Origin: a virus
Strand: one strand, 5' to 3'
DNA: 64,000 bases
Virus record (IMG/VR): IMGVR_UViG_3300020172_000524
Span: 1-64,000 of that record
The notes under the pieces are model-generated. The model saw only the letters and a list, made by a program, of their open reading frames with translations, did not search any database and was not told the origin of the DNA. The position numbers and the translations under genes are program-made. Each line of letters begins with the position of its first letter. The stretch's first letter is position 1. Shown here piece by piece: positions 34,601 to 43,600 of this stretch.

Positions 34601-37600
34601 AAGAGAACAAAAGAAAATTGCAGCAAGAGAACTTGCACGAGTAGAACTTATTCATCCAGGAACAGCATTTAATGCAGACGCATTAGAGCTTCTTTTTAAG
34701 TTAGATTTAACTCCTGAAGAACATTCAGATGTAGTAAGAGATGCTTCTGTTATAACTGCTAGAGAAAAAGAAAAGATTCAAGATGAAGATATCTTCCAAC
34801 CTACAGAGAAAGACACTGTAATTGATTCTTTAATCAAGTCTTTTGAGTCTCAGCCTTTAGAAGTTCAAGTAGAGAACGAACAAGGTAACTTAGAGACAGT
34901 AAGAAACGAAGAAAGAAAGACTAGGGAGATGAGAGCAATCTTTGCTATTCCCAGATCTAAATCTAAAGAACAAGCTAAGAATAGAATTAAATCTATTTTT
35001 AAAGCTATGGGATATAGTGCAGAGGATATTAACAAAGCACTAGAAGATCTTAACCAAGTGTTTGATAATCAAGAGGTTACAAATCCTGGTGACATTTATA
35101 CTTCATATTTAAGATTCTTAAATCCTACTTTACTTAAAGGTTTACCTGATAAGGTTGTTCCACAAGAAGACATTCTAGCAGAAGAAGCTCCTACAGAAGT
35201 AGCAGCAACTCCTACAGAAGTAACTCCCGTTGTTGAAGTTACTCCTTCTACCTTAGAAGAAGATGAACTGTTTGGAACTAACGAAGAGATTGATGCAGCA
35301 AGAGAAAAGAAACTAGAGATTCCTGAAGTAGATCCAGCTGACCAAGTTGTAGAAGTTACAGTAGAAGCACCCGTAGTAGAAGATGAGTTTGATGGCTTAG
35401 AGGTAGTTCCTGTAAATACAATAGAGTCTTCTGACTTAGTAGCAACTACTCCTACTTTCTCTACAAGTAGTAACTCTGCAGTACAGGGTTCTATCATGAA
35501 GACTATAAGCAATTCTGTAGAGTCCTTTAACTTAAAGTTGGTAGATATGTTTTCTTTCATTAGAGAGACTTTAGGAGAGTCATCTATATCTACTCTAGAG
35601 AACATCTATAATAACGTAACAGAGGCGCTTAAAACAAACAACCTAGAAGCTATTGCTAGACTTAAAGAAGACTACTTAGCTGTATTCAGTGGTAGTACAT
35701 TTGCTAATGAGCAGTTAGAGTATATCTGGAAAGAACAGTATATAAAAGGAAAACCTGATGCTTCTATTCCTTTTCAAGACTTAGCTTATGTTACCAACGG
35801 ACAGTTTGCTATAGCATATCAAGGAGATGAGGTAATTGTTACTGGAGTAAATAAGCAAACAGGAGAGATGTTTACTTATAATGCCACTGTAACAGGTAAA
35901 GTAAACGAATCAAATCAGATTGAAGTTAAGACTCGTAATGGTAAAATAGTTTATATTAAAAAGAGTAACCTTCAAACTATTGCTTTTAGGCCGATTAATG
36001 TAAGAACAACCTTCAACCAAATTAACTCTGTAATGATTACAGCAGTAGATAGAACTAGTGGAGAGATTGCTAAGTTTAATTCTAACGGAGAAAGAGATGC
36101 TCAAGGAGATACTCAGTTAAATGTGTTTGCTCCTAGAGAAAACGATACCATGAAAGAAGTAAGAAAGAATCTTGCTTCAGGTCAACCTATCTCTCACACT
36201 CTTCCTATTCATACAGGAGCTAGAATAAACAATAGTGCTGCTTATAAAAAAGGAAAGAACTCTGTTTACTTAACTGCTTCAGTTGCAGGCATAGATACTA
36301 GTATTCAAACAGTAGAGCCTGAGATAGAAACTCCTGCTCAACCTCTACCTATTTCAGAAGAGGTTGTTAAAGAAACAGAAGCAAAAATAAAAAGAAGAGA
36401 CTTATTTGATGGTGTAGGAGAATTTTCTAGGATACTAGGAAATAGTGGAGTAGATTCAGTTCCAGTATCACACTCTGAAAACAATGGTATAGAATTAGTT
36501 CAGTATGCAAATCCAAAAACTGGATCTGTAGACGTTATTGTAACTGGAACTTCAGAAAATGACTTTGTTGGTTTCTATCGTATTTACGAGAACGGAAAGC
36601 CAACAAACAAGTGGAGTTCAAAGTTTGAAAACCAGTCTAGGAATAAGGAAAACTTCAAGACAATGATCAGTGGCGTACAGTCAATGCTACCAAGTGATCA
36701 TGAATATACAGAAAAAACAAGCATCTCTACCGATGGTTTAAGAGTTTGGAACCAACAACTTGATAGAGGTTACGAGTTACAGTATGACGAAAATGGAAAA
36801 TTAAAAACAAACTTAGTAGCCATTAATGGGGATGCTATTCAAAATGAATTAGGTATACCTGTAAACAAGGGCAATTTTGAAAATATAAAAGTAAAAACAG
36901 AAGAAGAGTTTGAAATATCAAAGAAAGCTTTGTTGCCTTATCTAGAAAAACTAGGGTTGAATGAAAGCAATATTTATTATAACTCTGGTACTATTAAAAT
37001 TGATTTGCCTATATTAAAAAAATCTTTACCTACTCAAGCTACTGCTACTACAGCACCTTCAGTTGATATAAGTAAAGAAGTTATACTTAGTGGTTTAAGG
37101 GGGGGATTTAAAGCAGTGTCATACTCATCATTTGATATACGAAGTGATGAGAATGTAATCAATCAAATAGAAAGAAACAAGTCATTTTCAACTACTATAG
37201 AAAGAAAGGGCAAAAAATACGTATTAGTAGGGTTACGTATAATTCAAGATGTAGGCGCTACAACTTTAGGTAGGGATGGTTACTCATTTGCTATGATAGA
37301 AGACAATGGAAGTTTACCCAGTAACATTGTAGACCTTCTTAAGGAACAAGCTATAAACAATGTTTCAAACATATATCCAAACATTGATGCTGTTGAATCT
37401 TCTTTCGAGCCAATAAAAGTACCTGTTCAATTAGTTGCTTTAGAACAACCAGCATTTGAACCAGAAGTAACTACTAACTTAAGTAAAGATGAGTTAGCTA
37501 TTCTTTCTTTTGATGTTAGTTCTATTGAAGGACTTGAGGGAGCTACTGAGTCTTTAGACCAGAATACTAGCAAAGAGATAGATGATGCAGGTAGCTGTAA

Positions 37601-37610
37601 GATTAATTAA
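31665..37610 (+). CDS. Giant internal virion protein with EF-hand-like loop and membrane-active-looking segment
   Basis: ATG 31665 is preferred; the in-frame ATG 31605 lies inside the preceding gene. The product is about 1981 residues. An EF-hand/dockerin-like loop D-L-D-G-D-G-Q-I-T-E-K-D starts at residue 455. A Gly/Ala-rich hydrophobic region follows (about 33130-33800) and contains L-Q-E-G-F-E-E-E, a pattern seen in ejection proteins of podoviruses. The centre is coiled coil. The stretch around 35160-35400 is a disordered Val/Thr/Pro/Glu-rich linker. The C-terminal ~600 residues are mixed alpha/beta. It precedes the RNA polymerase gene and probably enters the host with it. A channel-forming role is an inference. 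Confidence 0.55.
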   Translation: MPKEPVYNVSPKSGILTSRTVNLADPNVSNALVYADISARNTQAQVAQINQKKEAERLKAANDAKIDEALEAAAKINLENAGAFNTNVFGQLAGSADLPAFTIKPPAGSQVLAGGKFKLPDGRIISSTSLAAPTQTKAQPTPDQLIEQETKRSRSIIEDSFGAKDPISEDLSKKIEQLESQIAKIKVFDEESVSQSTTAAAAWGGQQDPLLSAYLFNAGSRVASGETKTNEEILQDKKKLQTQLTELKQSQVAINSFKADLQIKKVTTDYLTELKGQGKKFGEQDAAALVQKSKEITANQRHYTRGDELYDDNTYNTYIKEFQGKNDFFDWRHTEMSLGNAINSVYEQIKTAKGPEREELVGVLDQLTKYNKKHESSNKDAYDHYYGGSKQYYKEKTPWKTYLGNQVGGGVTEGLYNALGTITSASQDLLGYHSAAFATRQSKDKYFSADMLQADLDGDGQITEKDKDINGQHQYIGKNVTYTKKDGNIGFIGQSVLGASVRTLAEMGPTLLATHGLMKAGVGMRTATFAPVALTSTIRSYEENRKWFKDKGTAALVSGIQGIIEGATESIVPDISYFMGNKGLGTKALSGFSRKYFTAQTLVPEFTTLSKGAKNFLLGTGYAGLALGKQTLQEGFEEELSMFANYVLDKQIKTQDDAYLNTEGKLGRPQELDDSSVGGFFKSIAQTFVESAAAGLLMSGTAIGSSRTQDRNYMRFNIANNPEQFKAELKTQLEEKKITQDQYNKGILETGRLAQLQEQATNTMMNLVDSENLLQDHDKQYEYFSQLLTRDDLLQKVDYNSLSETEKEEYVKKVESVEKDIDKFENSARQYANMPKEQKEGILAKMVQKNLESVKTTNNPAVLAKNLEAIDDAIQIGEKTGKGSQVMLLGRQQIREALIGQIQRLQTVEDNDNTVFENQLLNSPIESSGESMQISNGVRLAALVMQNSNLIRSEVQTQLLDKIKVASETAQSRMQNLSRREQKKIAARELARVELIHPGTAFNADALELLFKLDLTPEEHSDVVRDASVITAREKEKIQDEDIFQPTEKDTVIDSLIKSFESQPLEVQVENEQGNLETVRNEERKTREMRAIFAIPRSKSKEQAKNRIKSIFKAMGYSAEDINKALEDLNQVFDNQEVTNPGDIYTSYLRFLNPTLLKGLPDKVVPQEDILAEEAPTEVAATPTEVTPVVEVTPSTLEEDELFGTNEEIDAAREKKLEIPEVDPADQVVEVTVEAPVVEDEFDGLEVVPVNTIESSDLVATTPTFSTSSNSAVQGSIMKTISNSVESFNLKLVDMFSFIRETLGESSISTLENIYNNVTEALKTNNLEAIARLKEDYLAVFSGSTFANEQLEYIWKEQYIKGKPDASIPFQDLAYVTNGQFAIAYQGDEVIVTGVNKQTGEMFTYNATVTGKVNESNQIEVKTRNGKIVYIKKSNLQTIAFRPINVRTTFNQINSVMITAVDRTSGEIAKFNSNGERDAQGDTQLNVFAPRENDTMKEVRKNLASGQPISHTLPIHTGARINNSAAYKKGKNSVYLTASVAGIDTSIQTVEPEIETPAQPLPISEEVVKETEAKIKRRDLFDGVGEFSRILGNSGVDSVPVSHSENNGIELVQYANPKTGSVDVIVTGTSENDFVGFYRIYENGKPTNKWSSKFENQSRNKENFKTMISGVQSMLPSDHEYTEKTSISTDGLRVWNQQLDRGYELQYDENGKLKTNLVAINGDAIQNELGIPVNKGNFENIKVKTEEEFEISKKALLPYLEKLGLNESNIYYNSGTIKIDLPILKKSLPTQATATTAPSVDISKEVILSGLRGGFKAVSYSSFDIRSDENVINQIERNKSFSTTIERKGKKYVLVGLRIIQDVGATTLGRDGYSFAMIEDNGSLPSNIVDLLKEQAINNVSNIYPNIDAVESSFEPIKVPVQLVALEQPAFEPEVTTNLSKDELAILSFDVSSIEGLEGATESLDQNTSKEIDDAGSCKIN

Positions 37611-37645
37611 TAAGAGTTAAAAGTAGTATAAATACTAAACTAAAG

Positions 37646-37653
37646 TATATTTG
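37646..37653 (+). promoter_or_regulatory. TATATTTG box directly before the RNA polymerase gene
   Basis: An exact TANNTTTG match ends 5 bases before ATG 37659. No TTG is seen 19-20 bases upstream. If used, transcription would start at or next to the ATG, giving a leaderless message. Confidence 0.45.
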
Positions 37654-37658
37654 TAAAG

Positions 37659-40600
37659 ATGGCAAAAATAATCTGCCCTACCAGGGAAAATAAAGACTTT
37701 TCAAACTTAAGCAATGCTATAGGTAGTGATGCCTTAGCAAGATATGTATGGCTTCAACACGGTAATCTTCCTTTAAATGTAACGGAGGATTCTGAAGGAA
37801 ACATTGTTCCTAATGAAACCTACAAAAGAATATTAAATGAAGTTGCAGACGGTAACGAAAATCTTGCCTTAGATACTACTTCTTTGATGTACTACCCTAG
37901 TTTTAAAGAAAAGTATGCTGAAGAAGATCCTGCTTTTATTGTAGACTACATTAAACAAGAAGCACAGGACAAACAAGAGAAGGCAGCTAGAAGACAAGCT
38001 CAAGTTGAAGAAGAGAAGATTATTCCTGGAACAAAGACTCTTTACATTCAATCACCTGAAGGAGATGTTGTATATACTCAAGAAGAAGGAAAAGAAATCT
38101 TTGACAGTTTAGAGTACTTAGCGTCTACTAAAAAAGGTTGGAAGGGTGTAGTCGAATCATTGAAAGAAAGAGTCACAGACATTCAAACAAAGATTAAGAA
38201 TGGTGCAAGCGATCCTGAAGTAACTGTTACTCCTCAAGAACTTTTAATCGGTAAGAACTTAGTCAACCTTCTTAAGCATTGGCCTCAAGTAAAAGCTTGG
38301 TATCTCAGTCAAGATACAAACTTTGGCTTAGAGTTACTTGAAGATGAAGTAGATCAAGAGACAGGAGGAAGTGTATACAATAAGAATGCACATGAACGCA
38401 GTCAGATGGATTTAGCATCTGCTGAAGTTATTAAATTAGTACAATCTCTTCCTAGGTATAATAAACTTACTACACAAGATCGTAAGGATGTTAAAGAAGG
38501 CAAGAAGAGTATTACGGACTTTCAAGTAATCAGTAACCTAACAGGCTTTCCCGTAGTCGGAACTTTCTCTACTAACTGGAATGTACTTACTTCTAGTTTG
38601 TCTGGTATTACTAAGTATGATAAAATCTTACAAGAGTTAGAAGTAGTTGCTCAAGAGTATCCTCAGTTTAGAGACTTAGCTAACATGCTTCCTAAGGAAG
38701 ACATACAGGATGCAGACCTAAAGACTGCAAACTTTGTAGCTTCTTTTGTACAGACTGTATCTCTACCTGAAATAGGCGCCTATCAATTGTCTATTGGAAA
38801 AAGAAATGTAGGTAAAGAAGTTAAGTTAACCTCTAAAGTATTTAAGTTAGGCACTAGAACAGTAGACAATCTAATTCGTTACTTTGACGAAGACTACTTT
38901 AAGTCTAATCCTAGCTACGGTATTTTAAACGATGAAGGAAAGACTGTTTTAAACATTCCTAAACTATTAGCAGACTTCAGAGGTATTACAGATATTCGTA
39001 GATTCTTCGCAGACAAAAATAATATAGACTCCCCAGAAGGAAGAAAGCTTCTTCAAGGCATCCACAAGTTCTACAATGCATTAGGTATAATTCCTAGTAA
39101 TGCTCTTTACCAAAAAGACAAGAAAGCTTTGTATGACTTCTTAGCTGATACTACGTTTGAAGTAAGAGAACTATATGATAAGTTAGAAGCTAGTATCGAT
39201 GATAAAACAGTTACTCAACCACTACAGTTTTTAGCTAGACCCCAAGGTTCAGGCAAACAACTTGGTCCTAAGTTTGATATTGTAAATAAGATTGTAGGTT
39301 ACTATGGTAAGTTTGAGAGAGAGTTTGCTTCAGGTTCTTACTATAACCCTGAGGATAAACTACAATACAATCGTGTACAATACTTTTATCTTACTCAAGT
39401 AACTAACGCACTTAATAGTGTAAACAGTTATAACGAGTTAATTAGTAAGCCTGAGTTTGCTCATTTAGACTTTAGATTAAATCCTAATATTCTTGGTTCT
39501 GTATGGATGGAAAGAATGTTTGGTGTTAGTCTTAAGGGTAAAACTATTGGACAACTTAAGAAAGAACTAGACGGAGGTAAAGAGTTTCCTAGACTTAAAA
39601 CTAAGTTTAGTAAAGAGCCCTTTAAGATCGACATAGTAAACTATTCTGGTTTAAGCATTGATGCTGACGTAAAGAAAGGTGTTACTACTACAGAACTTAC
39701 AGCAGAAGATAAGATTACACAAGACTTTATTTCTTTCTTTGCTGGAGGAGTAGTAGAAAACATTCGTTTTGGTGACAAAGGAACTTCTTACGCTACCGTT
39801 ACTTCAGGTAAGATAGAAGAGAGAATGTATATTCCTTTGAATAGCGAGATCATGGGTATGCCAGAAAAGCCTACCTCTGTAGTGGAACAAGCACTTGTAG
39901 CACAGTTTAAAGATTATCTTACCTCTGAAGTATATCGTATTCTTGCTATCAATAAGGATACAAAGAAACACACCTACAATAAGAATGGAAGACAGTTGTT
40001 TTTATTTAAAGACATGCTTCCAAAAGAAGACTATGATGCTTTGACTAGTGAAGATGATGCAGTAGTAAAAGAAGCCTATGGTAGAGTCGTTAATCAACTT
40101 CCTACTTATCTAGGTAATTATTTTGCAGAACAGACTAAGGCTTATAAAAGTCGTTTATCAGATTCTGTTCTTGGAGATACTTCTGCTATTATGTCTTCGA
40201 TTACAGAAGAACAAAGAGAGGAGCAATTAGTAAATTCTATTAATGCATTAGGATTTATGGACCCTGCTTTAAGTAAAGTAGGATTAAATAAAAACAATCT
40301 AGATTACGTTATTGCAAACTACTTAAAGAACGACTTTATTCATAAGGCAGAGTTCATGAAAGTGTTTGTAGGAGACATTGCTAACTTCCAAGTTAAAGGT
40401 GACTTCCGTGAGGTCTTCAAGCGTATTCCTCTTACCTCTTCTCCTGGATTTGTTTTCCAAGACAATCCAGTAGTAATGGCTCACTTAAACAACAGTAGTG
40501 GTACTAACGGACTATACAAAGCCCTTAGAGGTGGTGGAAGAAAGTTTGGTAAGACTGTAAGAACTGTAGTATTTAATGACGTTAATACTTTTTCTAAAGA

Positions 40601-43600
40601 AGATTGGCCTACGTATAGAGCTGCTTTAGGACTTCCTGATACTATGGAGTATCAAGAGTATGTAAACTCTCCTAAGGAAGCAGATGCACAAGGTTTAGTT
40701 AGTTTAGATTTTTATCGTAACTATCTTATTGGTCTAGGACAATGGTCTCAGGAGCAAGAAAATGCCTACTTAAACGAAATAGAAATCTTCAAGATTCTTA
40801 ACAAGAAAGAAAAGACAGAAGAGGACTATGCTAAGATGCAAGAGTTGAAAGCTTCTATGAACTACGTAGGTTTCCCTCCACTTAAGTTGGGACACTATGG
40901 ACCTATTGTAGAAGATCCTAAGCTTACAGCTTTACATAAGTATTCATTAGCTCCTATGATTCCTTCTATGATTGCAGGAACACAGTTAGAAGAATTGAAC
41001 AAACAAATGATAGCTAAGCAAATTGACTATGCTACATTTAACTCAGGTTCTAAAGCTTCTAACTACGGAGATGCTCTAGACTTTTATGTTCCAGACGTAA
41101 ACAATCAAGGAACTCTTAAAGTAAATCCAAGTATTAAAGGGAACAACGTTACTACTCTTCACTTAACTAACCTTAAGCAACAACAGTATATTGCTCCTAA
41201 ATTTAAGAACGAAGCTACTTTAGCTACTCAGATGGTCAAACTTATCTTTGGAGATTTTTTTGCTCAAGGTAAATTAACTGACTTAAATGCGAGTACTGCA
41301 AAAACTATCTCTGATCTTTACAAAGACTATACAAATGTATTAGGAAATATTATTGGAGCAGAAGAAATTAATCTATTTAACAAACTAGGAATAAGCAAAG
41401 ATGCTCAAGGTAACATTGTAGGCTTTGACAACAAGAAGTTCTATAACTTCCTAAAAGGAGAGTTAGAAAAGAGAGATACAAGTGCTTCTCTTAAAAGGTA
41501 TATTCAATTAGATGAAGCTGGTAACATCAAGTATCCACTAGATGCTACCAAGAACAGAGCAGAGATTGAAAACATCTTACTCTCTATTATTAATAATAAA
41601 GTTATCTCTCAGAAACTCCACGGGGAGTCTTATGTACAGATGGCTTCTACAGCTCAAGGCAATACAAGATTCACTAAACCTACTGAAGAACAAATTAAGA
41701 AGTACGGTATTAACGGATTAAGATTCTACCGTAAGGGACCTGATGGTACAGAACCTGCAGATGTTAAAATTGCATTCAATCCTAAGAAGCATGCAGGTTT
41801 ACTTAATCTTACATTTAGAGGTAAGAAGATCGGAACTATAGATAACCTAAACAAGATCCTTAAATCTAATAACCAAGAAGCTATTGATTGGGTAAACCAA
41901 CACACTAAAAAACTTAGCTTAGTAGGTGTACGTATTCCTGTACAAGGACTAAACTCTATGGAGTACTTTAGAGTAAGAGAGTTCTTACCTACTAGTGCAG
42001 GTCCTGTAATTGTAGTTCCTTCTCAAATCGTAGTTAAGTCGGGTTCTGACTTTGACATAGATAAGTTGACTATGTTTGAACCTAAGTTAGATGCTAACGG
42101 AGAGATAGTAGGAGATGGAGGATTTGATTTAGGAAAGTACAGAGAGAGCCTTCCTAGCCAGAAAGAGGCTATGAGGATGCTTAAGACTCTTATTGAAGCT
42201 AAGCAAGCTTTATCAGAAGTTCTAGCAGTAACTCCTGTTTATGTAAACAAAAAACAATTAGAGAAAGAAATCCAAGAGTTAACCGAGTCTATCTCTTCGA
42301 CAGAAGAAGAGATTGGTAAATTCTCTAACAAAAAAATGAACCTAGAAGAACTTCAGGCACTTATGTCTGAGGGATCTAGCGAGAAAGAAAACTTAATTAA
42401 AGCTAAGATAGAAGAAGCAAAAGCACTTGCTAAATCAGGTGATCTAGCTGCATCTCTTCCAGTACTTAAAGCACTTAAGTCTGAAATCAAAAACTACGTA
42501 GAATCAGTTAATGGAGTAAGAAACTTTAAACAGGCTAACGTTAATAAGTTGATTGACATCTTTACCTCTGTTCTTTCTATGAAGGAGAACTACGATAAGC
42601 TAGTTCTTCCTAATACCAACACTGTATTGACAGAGATCTCTGATAAGCTAAATGCTAATCCTATTACTTCTACTGAACTATTTAGTCCTTTGACATCTAA
42701 CCGTGTATACGGAGACAATATCGAGTCTAAGAAGGCTTTAGGAATTGATGCTAAGCTTAACACTATGCAGAAAGAGTTTCAGATTGCAGGTCTTGTTTAC
42801 ACAAACGAACTCTCTTTTATGTATCCTTTTTCTGCAAATAAAGTAGGCGAAGGAATTAGTTTAGGTGAAAAAACTCTTACAGACGGAACTTCTATTTCTC
42901 GTGTAATCAGTGAAGCTATTAATGGTCACGTAGATATTGCAAAAGAAGATTGGATTATCTTGTTAGGATTAGATAAAGCTAAGACTCCTTTATTTCATGC
43001 TATGATTCTTGCAGGTACCCCTGTAAAGACTGCCTTAGATTTCTTGAATAAACCTGTAGTAAAGTATGTTCTTAAAGAATCTACTAGAGGTCCTTTGTTT
43101 CAACAGTTAGGCGGCAGAAGAGGAAGACGTACTGATTTAACTTTTAATGATATTCTACTAGATACTTTTTACGAATTAGATTCCTCAGAAGAAACCTATA
43201 GTATAATTCAAGGTTCCATTGTATATAATAATAGTGATAATATTAAAATTAAGGAAAGTATTTTAAACATAAGATCTTCGGTAGGCTCAATCGAGAACAA
43301 AGAAGTTGCTGATAAAGTAAAAGATCTAGTTGATCTTTATATGATTAAACAACTACAAGGTTCTATTCAGCAATTGACTAGTCTTGTAGATTACAATACA
43401 AAAAGATTCCAGAACTCCTACCAAGTAAAAGCGGATAAGATTACTTTAGGTAAGATTTATTCTAGTTTTAATAGTGAAGGTTTAAACAAACTAATTAATA
43501 AATCTGCTTTATCTAAGTTTAATCAATCTAATAGTATTGAGTCTTTGATGCCTCAAATATTTGATGTATCTAATCATCCTAGTGTGCTTGATGCTATTAC

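Noticed and set aside
35096-35605. 169-residue Ser/Thr-rich minus-strand frame
   Set aside because: Mirror of the low-complexity acidic linker in the 1981-residue protein; not a plausible gene.
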